Source: Candidatus Yanofskyibacteriota bacterium (GTDB lineage: Bacteria; Patescibacteriota; Minisyncoccia; 2-02-FULL-40-12; GWA2-44-9). From it: DNA of 48,176 nucleotides. The stretch lies in contig JACOZW010000022.1 of NCBI GenBank assembly GCA_016181145.1, positions 1-48,176 of the forward strand, in the 5' to 3' direction. Below the pieces are notes generated by a model. The model was not told the DNA's origin. It was given only the letters and a program-made list of their open reading frames with translations, and searched no databases. The position numbers were made by a program, and so were the translations under genes. Positions 12,081 to 20,346 of this stretch are shown piece by piece (within the stretch, counting starts at the first letter, position 1; each line of letters opens with the position of its first letter).

Positions 12081-12097
12081 CTAAATCCCTGTAATAT
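12069..12097 (+). promoter_or_regulatory. promoter of the ligase gene
   Basis: TTGCAT (12069-12074), 17 bases, TAATAT (12092-12097), then 11 bases to the ATG. No Shine-Dalgarno sequence is present. The -35 lies in the end of repeat copy A, so the repeat may contribute to the promoter. Confidence 0.5.
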
Positions 12098-12108
12098 AGA
12101 TAATTGCC

Positions 12109-14358
12109 ATGAGTATAAATAAAGACCCCATATTAGCAGTGATATTACGATACTTCATCTATGCGGCTGCTTTTGTGCCGCTTATTATATTTAATGATTA
12201 CGTCTCGCCGTTTCATTTCGGCAAGGTCATTATTCTCCGTAGTTTGGTTGAGGTTATGCTCGTGCTATTTATTCTGCTTATCTGGAAAGACAGGTCCTAC
12301 ATGCCCAAAATGAATAGTGTTGGTTGGTCATTTTTGCTCTTTGCAGCTGTTTTTTCCATCACCACAATAACTAGCGTAATTCCATATTCAAGCTTTTGGG
12401 GTTCGCTTGAGAGAATGGGAGGGGTTTTTACTTTTTGGCATTACTTTATCTACTTTATTATTTTAACCGCCGTCTTTCGAAAGGAATCAGACTGGATTAA
12501 TCTTTTCAGGTTAGTGATGGTTGTCGGTGTCATGTCAGCATTTTACGGCTTTGGCCAGAGAACCAACATTGCATGGATAGTCGGTTCGGGAGGGCGCGAA
12601 AGAATTTTTGGAACTATTGGAAACCCCGCCTTATTTGCAGGCTATCAAATCCTTTGTGCCTTTCTGGGCCTAACCCTCTTTTTCCGTAAGGGTAATTCCA
12701 TGAATTGGAAATTATTTTATGGAATTTTTTCGTTAATAACGGTTATTGCCGTTTTAATGACGGCTGTTCGAGGTTCTTTAGTCGGCGTAGGAGTTGGTTT
12801 TCTTTCTTTTGCTCTTTTATATACGGCGGCCTATAAATCAAAAAAGGCGAAAAAAATATTGCTCGGATTAATAACTCTTGCATTCCTATTCATTATCTCG
12901 GCTCTGCTTTTAAAAAATTCATCTTTAGTTCAGGGCTCTGGCTATCTGAAGCGCGTTACTGATTTTTCCCTAACAAGCTATACCGTTCAAACTCGATTCT
13001 GGGCTTGGGAGTCGGGCATAAAAGGCTGGAAAGAAACCCCAAAAACTATTATTTTCGGCTGGGGTCCTGAGAATTTTAATATTCCTTTCTCAAAATACTT
13101 TAATCCAAAGTTTTTTGGCGGTCCTGGCTCTGAAACGCTTTTTGACAGGGCCCACAATATGTTTGTTGAGGTTTTAGTTACTATGGGCCTTCTGGGTCTT
13201 GCGTCATATCTATATATATTTGCTTCAAGCCTCAGGGTTTTATGGAAAAAGATTCATGATGAGAATATGATTTTGTATGGTGTTGGCCTTATCCCTCTTC
13301 TGATAGCTTATGCCATCCATAATTCTTTTATTTTTGATACTTCGGCTAATTTCCTGGTTTTCTTCACTATTCTAGGATTTGTATCGCGTCTTGCGCAAGC
13401 TAAACCATTCGAAGTCAAGGCAGCTGAGACAAGGCCACGCAAAATTAATGAAGTCGCATGGTCTTTTTCGGCCATTATTTTGTTCATTTTTACTGGCGTG
13501 ATGATTTATCAGGTAAATATTCTTCCGGCAATAGCCAACTATGCCACCACTAGGGCGATTGTTGCTGGGTGGAATAAAGATTTTCCGGGTGCAATTGCAA
13601 AATATAAAGAGGTTATTGAGTATGATGTTCCCGGAAAATACGAGTACAGGCACAGGTTTGCACAGTATGTTCTCGAGCAGGCTCAGTCTAAAAAATTAAC
13701 CCCTGAATTAACAGATATAATATGGCTGGCGATTGGGGAGACGAAAAAGAATATTCAAGAAAACCCAGTTGATTATCTGCCGTATCTTTATACTGCCCGG
13801 CTCTATATAAATCTAGGCAAGGAAGATCCAAAATCTGAATATAATGATATTTCTTTAGAATTCTCACTTAAGGCGCTTGACCTGGCTCCTACTTTTATCA
13901 GGACTTATTACGAAGTTGCCCAGGCGTACCTAAATAAAAAGGATTATGAAAAAGCGATCGAATATTTTAAGGCAGCGGCCGAGCTTAACCCGGAAGCCGA
14001 AGTATCGTACTGGTATTGGGGTATTACGGAGATAGAGCGTGGTAATACAAACGAGGGTCTGGCTATAGTCGAGAGTATAGTTAGGACGGGCAAGTACATG
14101 GCATCAGAAAATGATCTTCGTCGGTTAGTCAACATTTATGTCAAGCAAAATAATTTACCGGGTGTAGTGTGGGTTTTCGAGCTTTTAGTACAGATTAGTC
14201 CTAGTGATCCTCAGTATCATGCGTCTTTGGCCTCTGCATACTCGCAAGTAGGTAAGATAGAGGAAGCCGTTGCTGAAGCTAAAACGGCTGCGAAGCTCGA
14301 TATAAAATTTGAAGCTGAGGCTAGGATGTTTGTTAACAATATTGGTGGACAGTGGTAA
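12109..14358 (+). CDS. O-antigen ligase/polymerase family protein with C-terminal TPRs
   Basis: A 749-residue protein. Residues about 10-440 hold around a dozen transmembrane helices with a large periplasmic loop containing GWGPENFN and FDRAHNMFVEVLVTMGLLGL, as in the Wzy_C/WaaL (O-antigen ligase) family. A further helix near 455-475 leads into a soluble C-terminal region with tetratricopeptide repeats, for example FIRTYYEVAQAYLNKKDYEK and YHASLASAYSQVGKIEEA. It probably polymerises lipid-linked repeat units or ligates glycan to an acceptor on the outer face of the membrane, with the TPRs recruiting partners. The ligase-TPR fusion is common in Patescibacteria. It is convergent with the sugar transferase gene through a shared terminator. 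Confidence 0.85.
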   Translation: MSINKDPILAVILRYFIYAAAFVPLIIFNDYVSPFHFGKVIILRSLVEVMLVLFILLIWKDRSYMPKMNSVGWSFLLFAAVFSITTITSVIPYSSFWGSLERMGGVFTFWHYFIYFIILTAVFRKESDWINLFRLVMVVGVMSAFYGFGQRTNIAWIVGSGGRERIFGTIGNPALFAGYQILCAFLGLTLFFRKGNSMNWKLFYGIFSLITVIAVLMTAVRGSLVGVGVGFLSFALLYTAAYKSKKAKKILLGLITLAFLFIISALLLKNSSLVQGSGYLKRVTDFSLTSYTVQTRFWAWESGIKGWKETPKTIIFGWGPENFNIPFSKYFNPKFFGGPGSETLFDRAHNMFVEVLVTMGLLGLASYLYIFASSLRVLWKKIHDENMILYGVGLIPLLIAYAIHNSFIFDTSANFLVFFTILGFVSRLAQAKPFEVKAAETRPRKINEVAWSFSAIILFIFTGVMIYQVNILPAIANYATTRAIVAGWNKDFPGAIAKYKEVIEYDVPGKYEYRHRFAQYVLEQAQSKKLTPELTDIIWLAIGETKKNIQENPVDYLPYLYTARLYINLGKEDPKSEYNDISLEFSLKALDLAPTFIRTYYEVAQAYLNKKDYEKAIEYFKAAAELNPEAEVSYWYWGITEIERGNTNEGLAIVESIVRTGKYMASENDLRRLVNIYVKQNNLPGVVWVFELLVQISPSDPQYHASLASAYSQVGKIEEAVAEAKTAAKLDIKFEAEARMFVNNIGGQW

Positions 14359-14371
14359 ATGTCTTAGATTC

Positions 14372-14401
14372 AAAAACCCCGCCGAATAAGCGGGGTTTTT
14401 A
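14372..14401. terminator. bidirectional terminator
   Basis: A GC stem CCCCGC/GCGGGG with a 7-base loop is flanked by A5 on the left and T5 on the right. It can stop both the ligase transcript and the convergent sugar transferase transcript. Confidence 0.9.
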
Positions 14402-14402
14402 T

Positions 14403-15719
14403 TTATCTTCCTCCCTGTCTTAGCGCTATATTTATTGTCTTGAGGATTACTCCCAGGTCCAGTATTAACGACCGATTTTTGATATAATAGAGATCGTACT
14501 GAAGTTTTTCTGCGGCATCGGCGACGGAAGAACCATAGCGGTAATTTATTTGGGCCCAGCCGGTTAATCCCGGTTTAATGATATATCTTTCTTCATAGAA
14601 TGGAACGCCGACCCTTAATTCATCATGAAATTCGGGTCGTTCGGCTCTGGGTCCGACAAAAGACATTTCTCCCCGCAAGATATTTGAAAGCTGAGGCAGT
14701 TCATCTATTCTTGTTTTACGCATTATTTTACCAATCCAAGTTGTGCGCGGATCATTTTCTTGAGCCCAGATGGCGCCAGTTTCTTTCTCGGCATCATTTC
14801 TCATTGTTCTGAATTTGATTATCTCAAAATTTTTTCCGTTTTGCCCTACCCTTTTCTGGCGATAAAACACCGGTCCCGGCGAGCTTATTTTTATTGCCAG
14901 GGCAATAAATGGTACGAAGGGCATAATGAGCACTTCCAAAATAATTGCAAAGACTACATCTAGAAATCTTTTTACTTCCTCATATGTTTTTTTGCTGCCC
15001 TCGCTCAAATTTTCTAAAAACCAGACTTGATTTATGGCTCCGAGAGGAACTTTGTTTGTGATCTGCTCGTAAAATGACGAGAGGTTTCTGAAGGTAACAT
15101 GATTCTCCAGGGAACGATAAAAAGTATCAATTATCTGCGGAACCTGATATGTCTCCGGAGATATGACAACAGTATTTATTCTGTCGTTTTTTATTACTTC
15201 ATCTATATTTTTCACTCCTTCTTTAGCCAGATCCATTATGTACTTTAGTTCATATCCAAGCTGGGGGTTTTCTTCAATATATTTGGCTAACTCAAGAGAT
15301 TGGGTGTTGACCCCGACTATAAGAAGGGGTTTCTTGAATCCGCTGGCATTGGCTTTGTTGAAAAGCGTTCGATCAATAGTAATAATTCCCGAGAAGACCA
15401 ATATAAAAATCATTAAATTCGTCTTTGGGGTGATATCGAATATAGGTATCAGATAGAAGAAGGCGATCGATATTGCCGAGGCAAAGACGATGGCCTTAAA
15501 TAGGCTGGAGTAAAAATCCAGGTTATTCCTCAAGAATCCTAAATCATACAGGTTCGAGATATAAAGAATCAGAAGCCAGAGACTGAAAATAAATAAAAAG
15601 GGAAGCAGGTGGATTGCATGTTGTTCGCTAAAGTTCTCCCTGTATCGGATTAAAAGAGTAATAGCCAAAGCACTATATAGTGAGGCGATATCTAAGATAA
15701 ATAACCCAGTCTTTTTCAT
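14403..15719 (-). CDS. polyprenyl-phosphate sugar-1-phosphate transferase (WbaP/WcaJ-like)
   Basis: A 438-residue membrane enzyme: four N-terminal helices, a CoA-binding-like domain (LLIVGVNTQSLELAKYIEE) and a C-terminal Bac_transf domain. That domain carries KISSPGPVFYRQKRVGQNG, FEIIKFRTMR and the downstream LPQLSNILRGEMSFVGPRAERPEF region. This is the priming step: transfer of a sugar 1-phosphate from a nucleotide sugar to undecaprenyl phosphate. The ATG lies 11 bases after a -10 box with no Shine-Dalgarno sequence. It is transcribed away from the dehydrogenase gene, so priming and precursor synthesis have separate promoters. Confidence 0.92.
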   Translation of the reverse strand: MKKTGLFILDIASLYSALAITLLIRYRENFSEQHAIHLLPFLFIFSLWLLILYISNLYDLGFLRNNLDFYSSLFKAIVFASAISIAFFYLIPIFDITPKTNLMIFILVFSGIITIDRTLFNKANASGFKKPLLIVGVNTQSLELAKYIEENPQLGYELKYIMDLAKEGVKNIDEVIKNDRINTVVISPETYQVPQIIDTFYRSLENHVTFRNLSSFYEQITNKVPLGAINQVWFLENLSEGSKKTYEEVKRFLDVVFAIILEVLIMPFVPFIALAIKISSPGPVFYRQKRVGQNGKNFEIIKFRTMRNDAEKETGAIWAQENDPRTTWIGKIMRKTRIDELPQLSNILRGEMSFVGPRAERPEFHDELRVGVPFYEERYIIKPGLTGWAQINYRYGSSVADAAEKLQYDLYYIKNRSLILDLGVILKTINIALRQGGR

Positions 15720-15730
15720 ATAATCTATCT

Positions 15731-15789
15731 ATAATACATCATTTTTCTCTTTATGTCCACATTGAAAGGTTATTGCCGGGTGGTATGTT
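15731..15789. promoter_or_regulatory. divergent promoters (sugar transferase / dehydrogenase)
   Basis: Minus strand: TGGACA (15754-15759), 17 bases, TATTAT (15731-15736), 11 bases to ATG 15719. Plus strand, weaker: TTGAAA (15762-15767), 16 bases, TATGTT (15784-15789), 9 bases to ATG 15799. A perfect TATAAT at 15790-15795 is too close to the ATG for a leader-containing transcript. Confidence 0.6.
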
Positions 15790-15798
15790 TATAATGCT

Positions 15799-16794
15799 AT
15801 GGCCACTAAAAATGCAAGACTAAAAATAGGAATTGTTGGGTTGGGAATGGTGGGAGACCCAGTCAGGAGATGGTTTGAAGAGATTAACGGGTATAAGCGC
15901 GGTAAGGATCTGTTTTGCTATGATGCTGATCCCAAAAAAGGGTATACCGATGATGTTAATCGGGCAGATATTATTTTTGTTTCTGTGCCAACTCCTTCAA
16001 ATCCCGACGGAAGCTGCAACGCATCTATAGTTGAGTTGGCGGTGTCCAAGATTAAGGATGGTAAGATTGTGGTTGTTAAATCCACCGTTTCTCCCGGAAC
16101 GGTAGAGGCGCTGCAAAAAAAATATCCCAGAAAAAGGATGATTTTTAATCCTGAATTTTTGACCGAGACTCAGGCGTGGGAAGATTTTCTTTCTCCTGAC
16201 AGGCAGATTATCGGAACCACCACTAAAAGCATTACTGATTCAGTTGAGGTGTTGAATCTTTTACCTAAGAAAAATTTTATCCGACCATGGACATCAGATT
16301 ATTCCAGAAAATCAGTCAATGTAACTGAGGCAGAGCTTGGCAAGTATGCTTCCAATGTTTTTGGCTATATTAAAGTTATATATGGTAATATTTTGGCTGA
16401 TCTTTGTTACGCCATGAATAAGAAATACAAGCATGACAAAGTACGGTCTGAAGTTAACTACGATAATTTAAAAGAAATTATCGGGGCGGATCTTAGAATA
16501 GGTCCGGCTTGGCTGAATGTTGAGCATGGTAATTATTGCGGGGCAGGGGGTTATTGTTTTCCTAAAGACATGAATGCATTTATAGCTTTTGCGGAAGCTC
16601 TTGAGAAGAATGCCTCGAAAAATAATTTAATCGACAGGCAGCACCTAAAAGTTTTAGAGGCAGGGGTTGCCGTACTCAAATCAGTTAAGAATTATAATGA
16701 GACTCTCATTGTTTCTCAGGGACTTACTATGGAAGATATATCGAGGCATAACAAAGAGATAATTACCCAGAAAAGAAAGAAAATCCGGCAGTAG
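15799..16794 (+). CDS. UDP-glucose/GDP-mannose dehydrogenase-like protein, short form
   Basis: A 331-residue member of the UDP-glucose/GDP-mannose dehydrogenase family. The N-terminal NAD motif is GIVGLGMVGDPVRRWF. VSVPTPSNPDGS, STVSPGTVE and FNPEFLTETQA follow, then the helical linker EAELGKYASNVFGYIKVIY, and the catalytic Cys in GAGGYCFPKDM. The complete family is usually over 400 residues; here the C-terminal UDP-binding Rossmann domain is essentially absent. Retention of the Cys and Lys suggests oxidation of a nucleotide sugar to a uronic acid, but sugar binding must differ. A divergent function is possible. Confidence 0.78.
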   Translation: MATKNARLKIGIVGLGMVGDPVRRWFEEINGYKRGKDLFCYDADPKKGYTDDVNRADIIFVSVPTPSNPDGSCNASIVELAVSKIKDGKIVVVKSTVSPGTVEALQKKYPRKRMIFNPEFLTETQAWEDFLSPDRQIIGTTTKSITDSVEVLNLLPKKNFIRPWTSDYSRKSVNVTEAELGKYASNVFGYIKVIYGNILADLCYAMNKKYKHDKVRSEVNYDNLKEIIGADLRIGPAWLNVEHGNYCGAGGYCFPKDMNAFIAFAEALEKNASKNNLIDRQHLKVLEAGVAVLKSVKNYNETLIVSQGLTMEDISRHNKEIITQKRKKIRQ

Positions 16795-16798
16795 GTGG

Positions 16799-16804
16799 TA
16801 TAAT
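16799..16804 (+). promoter_or_regulatory. extended -10 promoter of the metalloprotease gene
   Basis: An extended -10, TGGTATAAT, ends seven bases before the ATG at 16812, so transcription should start at the start codon itself. The -35 region is poor, as is usual for extended -10 promoters. Confidence 0.65.
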
Positions 16805-16811
16805 AGATAGT

Positions 16812-18518
16812 ATGAATAAGAAATATCCGTCTTTTCTGATAGCCATAGTTACTGTTTCGTTTTTTCTCATCCCTAATCCTGGTAGGGCCGATGTACTCGG
16901 ACAAAAGGAATCATTTTTTGTTGATCCTGATTTTGATAAGTATAACCGGAGTCAGTTATCGGCTACTCTTCACCATGTCAGCGATAAGCTTTATTTTTAT
17001 GTCGAGGACAGTTATTGGAACGGCCTCGATACGTTTCATCAGAACTCGCTAGTCGCCAATATAACCGTCCTCGCCGAAGAGTTTGATGAGCGCATCTATC
17101 TTAAAGAGGTTCAGTTTTGGGGTTCAGAGGCCAATCCCGGAGTAGATAGTGACCCCAGAATTACGATTTTAGTGGAGCAGCTGGCCTCAAGTAATGGCGG
17201 TTATTTCAATACGGCCAACGGATATACTAAGAGTCAAATTCCAGATTCGAATAGCCGTGAGATGATATTTTTAAGTGCTGAGTCGGTAAATTCCGGATCC
17301 GAACTCACCAAAGTATTTTTGGCTCATGAGTTTCAGCATCTCATTTCGTTTAATCAGAAAGATTTAATCAATAGAATTAACGAGGATGTCTGGTTGAATG
17401 AGCTGCGTTCAGAATATTCAACATCACTCGTAGGTTATAATGATATTTATCGCAGTTCGAACTTAAACCGCCGAGTTATTTCTTTTTTAGAAAATTCATC
17501 AGATAGTCTTACTGAATGGCCGAACAAAAGCTCTGATTATGGTATTGTTTCGGTTTTTGCTGAATATCTGGCCGAACAATACGGCAAAAATATTCTGAGC
17601 GAAACTCTCCGGCTGCCCTTAAGCGGTATTGATTCTTTTAATAATTTTTTACAGGCTGGCGGTTATTATGAAAGATTCAGCGACATCTTTCTTGAATGGA
17701 TGGCCGCAGTTTATCTTAATAATATAAATTTAGGCAGTAGCTATGGTTATATCCGCCCTGAGCTTCGAGATATAAAAGTCAGGCCTCAGTCTTCGGCTTA
17801 TATGTCCGGTAGCCTGAACGAGCTCACCTCCTCCTATTCGATAAAGAACTGGCAGCCTCTCTGGCTGGAATATAATTTTGACACAGCGCTCAATAAAAGT
17901 CCGAAGATTGAAGTAGGCGGACAATCGGATCAGAATTTTATCGTCTCGTATATAACATTTTTTAACGATGGACGTGTTCGGCTGGATCGTTTGCCCATGA
18001 CTTCAGGAAAGGGCGTGGGATACGCTTCGAACCTTAACTCGGGAGTGAAGAAGATAGCGCTTTTAGCAACTAACGGAACCAAGCTATCTAAATTTTATAC
18101 CGAAGAAACTCCCTATAATTTATCGCTTAAAGTTTCGTTGGTTGATCCGTCGCTTGTTGAGAAGGCGTTATTAAAAGACGGAGCTTTGGTCAGAAAAAAT
18201 AATGAGAAGGAAATCTATGTAATCTGGGGGAAATATAAAAGATATCTAGCTCCGGGAGTTATGAATCTTTATGGTCACTTAGATCCAGCCAGTGCCATCG
18301 AGGTTTCTCCGGAGGTTTTCGATTTTTATACAACATCCAACTATGTTAAATATGCGGGTGATGAAAAAGTATATGCGGTCTGGTCCGATATCACAAAGCA
18401 TTGGCTGAATATTACGCCTCAACAATGGGATGCTTCCGGCCGTGACTGGGGAGCGATATTTACGATAAATGATTTGGAGTTGAATTATTATAAGACTGAG
18501 GCGGATATAACCAGATAA
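16812..18518 (+). CDS. secreted M30-like zinc metalloprotease with C-terminal repeat domain
   Basis: A 568-residue exported protein. The signal peptide is MNKK plus a hydrophobic core ending near GRADVLG (about residue 27). The catalytic motif HEFQHLISFNQK (His172, Glu173, His176) is followed by WLNELRSEY, whose Glu197 could be the third ligand. This arrangement resembles the M30 hyicolysin family. The C-terminal ~100 residues contain two copies of a YVIWGKYKRYL / YAVWSDITKHWL type repeat, similar to domains seen on surface proteins of Patescibacteria. A role in trimming surface or host proteins is plausible; the target is unknown. It has no Shine-Dalgarno sequence. Confidence 0.72.
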   Translation: MNKKYPSFLIAIVTVSFFLIPNPGRADVLGQKESFFVDPDFDKYNRSQLSATLHHVSDKLYFYVEDSYWNGLDTFHQNSLVANITVLAEEFDERIYLKEVQFWGSEANPGVDSDPRITILVEQLASSNGGYFNTANGYTKSQIPDSNSREMIFLSAESVNSGSELTKVFLAHEFQHLISFNQKDLINRINEDVWLNELRSEYSTSLVGYNDIYRSSNLNRRVISFLENSSDSLTEWPNKSSDYGIVSVFAEYLAEQYGKNILSETLRLPLSGIDSFNNFLQAGGYYERFSDIFLEWMAAVYLNNINLGSSYGYIRPELRDIKVRPQSSAYMSGSLNELTSSYSIKNWQPLWLEYNFDTALNKSPKIEVGGQSDQNFIVSYITFFNDGRVRLDRLPMTSGKGVGYASNLNSGVKKIALLATNGTKLSKFYTEETPYNLSLKVSLVDPSLVEKALLKDGALVRKNNEKEIYVIWGKYKRYLAPGVMNLYGHLDPASAIEVSPEVFDFYTTSNYVKYAGDEKVYAVWSDITKHWLNITPQQWDASGRDWGAIFTINDLELNYYKTEADITR

Positions 18519-18524
18519 ATTTAA

Positions 18525-18610
18525 AGTTAAAAAATCAAAAATCAAAATTACAATGTAAAATTTAAAATTTTAAGATTTTGAATTGTCATTTTCCATTTTG
18601 ATATTTACAT
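18525..18610 (-). repeat. dispersed AT-rich intergenic repeat, copy B
   Basis: This inverted copy of the element at 11993-12080 fills most of the spacer between the metalloprotease and GNAT-like genes. Its core contains the self-complementary AAAATTTAAAATTTT. The element can fold on itself, and such repeats often lie at transcript ends. Confidence 0.75.
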
Positions 18611-18617
18611 TTTTCAT

Positions 18618-19526
18618 TTGTTTAGGTTTTACGAAAATATAGAAGCTGAACGCGATAGAATACAAAAATGTATTCAAAAATTCGGGTGGACATCGGATCA
18701 TAATCTGGATTGGTTTTGCGACAGTGTTATTAATGAGGACGGCAAGCCTGTCTTTGTTGAATTCTCGGATGGAACCGGTTTGCTGACCCACAAATATCCG
18801 GACAAATGGCGTATTTGGTCTGACCCTCTGTGCGACAGGGCTTCGGCGCCCTACAAAATCTCAGAATTTTGCGATCAGGTGCTTGCCGATAGAATAAAAG
18901 AAGTCTGGTGCGATGATATATCAGATGGCATATACCCCGAGCTTCAAAAAAATAAAAGTTTAAAATTAGATGATATTTATTACTCACTCTATTGGCCTGT
19001 TTTGGAAATGGAAGAATATAACCCCGCTCTGCCCGGAGGACACTTTAAAGATATAAGAACTGCCAAGAGTAAGTTCTATCGGGAACATAAAGTAGAAGTT
19101 ATTAAAACCTCTGATTTAGATCAAGACAAACTATTGAAAGTAGTTGATAGTTGGCTGGAAGTTATGATCAAAAAAGAGAAAGAGGATGTTTATGGTTTAA
19201 AATATCGTATGGGCATTAAGAATAATTTTAGGGGATTTACTACCGCCAGAGCTATGGTTGTTGACGGCCGGCCGGTCGGTTTTAATGCCGGTTATGAAGT
19301 TCCAAATCATTCCGGAAGATTTACTAGCGTGATCGGTCTGCACGACTATTCAGTAAAGGATTTAGGCGTTGCTTTATATCTTGAAGATTTGGACTGGGTT
19401 AAGAATGCCGGCTATAAAGAATTTGATCTGCAGGGATCGGAGTATGGGAAAGAGCTGAGAGTCAAGGAACAGTATGGAGCTAAAATTGAGAGAAAAACTG
19501 ACACTTTCTCTATTGTGAAAAAATAA
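18618..19526 (+). CDS. GNAT-like acyltransferase (DUF2156/LPG-synthase-like)
   Basis: A 302-residue soluble protein without a recognisable signal. The C-terminal half (about residues 180-300) has the strand-helix order of a GNAT fold, with ARAMVVDGRPVGFNAGYEV, then LGVALYLEDLDWVKNAGYKEFDLQGSE. This resembles the acyltransferase domain of DUF2156/MprF-like or FemAB-like proteins. No ATG exists near the start; the frame opens with TTG at 18618 just after repeat B, so the true start is uncertain. A lipid- or peptidoglycan-aminoacylating role would fit the family but is not shown. Confidence 0.5.
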   Translation: MFRFYENIEAERDRIQKCIQKFGWTSDHNLDWFCDSVINEDGKPVFVEFSDGTGLLTHKYPDKWRIWSDPLCDRASAPYKISEFCDQVLADRIKEVWCDDISDGIYPELQKNKSLKLDDIYYSLYWPVLEMEEYNPALPGGHFKDIRTAKSKFYREHKVEVIKTSDLDQDKLLKVVDSWLEVMIKKEKEDVYGLKYRMGIKNNFRGFTTARAMVVDGRPVGFNAGYEVPNHSGRFTSVIGLHDYSVKDLGVALYLEDLDWVKNAGYKEFDLQGSEYGKELRVKEQYGAKIERKTDTFSIVKK

Positions 19527-19529
19527 GAA

Positions 19530-19547
19530 GCGCCCCCGAAAGGGCGC
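19530..19547. terminator. convergent terminator hairpin
   Basis: Stem GCGCCC/GGGCGC with a 6-base loop lies between the stops of two convergent genes. On the minus strand it is followed by a T-rich tract (TTCTTATTTTTT), so it mainly serves the leftward HExxH gene. Confidence 0.75.
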
Positions 19548-19548
19548 C

Positions 19549-20214
19549 TCACAGTCTGACGGAGCTGAAGAACGAGAGGATCTTATCCTGACTCGCTCCC
19601 CGGAGAGAGAATCCGAAGTGGATTCGGAAGATCTGCTGGAGATCTTTCTGTAGATTCTTAAGTTCATCACTCCAGCGGAAACCATCCTCGAATAGATCCT
19701 CTATGCCCATCATCAGGTAGGCGTTGGCTTCATCCAGCCAAACGGAAGGATGATAACCGGCCTTTTTCAGTGCCTGGGCGATTGATTCTGTTTGATTTTT
19801 CTCTAATTTCCGTAAAACCTCTTCTCTGTAATCGGGGACCGTGTAGTAGAGCCCGTGAACGAGCTCGTGTTTCACGGTGGGCAGGTCGATCCTGCTCCCG
19901 TATGTACCGATTAAGTAAAACGGTTCGGGCATGTCGGCGAGCAGCTCGAGCAGGCGTCGCTCTTTGATAGAAAGGGGATCAAACTTGCCTTCACGGAAAG
20001 GCTGAAGAATGGAAGATGGAATGTTGAATCCAGCCCAGTCTTCGTAGTAGGTGAACTCCCCTTCGTTTTCAGCAGTATACCAATCCATAAATTCCTCAAG
20101 TGAGAAGATCTCACCGCGGAATTTCGGACTTTCATAATGCTCTTGAAAACGCAGGAAAGTGGAGGTCAGCTGATACTGACTCTCCGTTCTGACGAGAACG
20201 AGATTGCCAGACAT
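19549..20214 (-). CDS. HExxH putative zinc-dependent hydrolase, paralogue 1
   Basis: A 221-residue soluble protein of a family I cannot name. It carries KHELVHGLYY, a zinc-binding HExxH, followed about 55 residues later by LDEANAYL, whose Glu could be the third metal ligand, as in gluzincins. Its neighbour at 20347 is a clear paralogue sharing RFQEHYESP near the N-terminus, the HExxHG site, the DExNAY site and a final HFGFSL. There is no signal peptide. It has a consensus promoter and a strong GGAGGT Shine-Dalgarno sequence, unlike many genes around it. Function is unknown; intracellular peptidase is the simplest guess. Confidence 0.6.
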   Translation of the reverse strand: MSGNLVLVRTESQYQLTSTFLRFQEHYESPKFRGEIFSLEEFMDWYTAENEGEFTYYEDWAGFNIPSSILQPFREGKFDPLSIKERRLLELLADMPEPFYLIGTYGSRIDLPTVKHELVHGLYYTVPDYREEVLRKLEKNQTESIAQALKKAGYHPSVWLDEANAYLMMGIEDLFEDGFRWSDELKNLQKDLQQIFRIHFGFSLRGASQDKILSFFSSVRL

Positions 20215-20260
20215 CGAACACCTCCAAGATATCCGAGATATTGTTTACGTGCCGTCTTTA

Positions 20261-20289
20261 ATTATACCATATATTGACAAAATAATCAA
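20261..20289 (-). promoter_or_regulatory. promoter and leader of HExxH paralogue 1
   Basis: TTGATT (20284-20289), 17 bases, an extended -10 TGGTATAAT (hexamer 20261-20266), then a leader of about 40 bases with GGAGGT (20220-20225) five bases before ATG 20214. Confidence 0.8.
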
Positions 20290-20346
20290 GTAAACACTTG
20301 TTTTTGTCAAGACTTGCAATCCTATTCGGGTCTGCCAAGATGGGTC

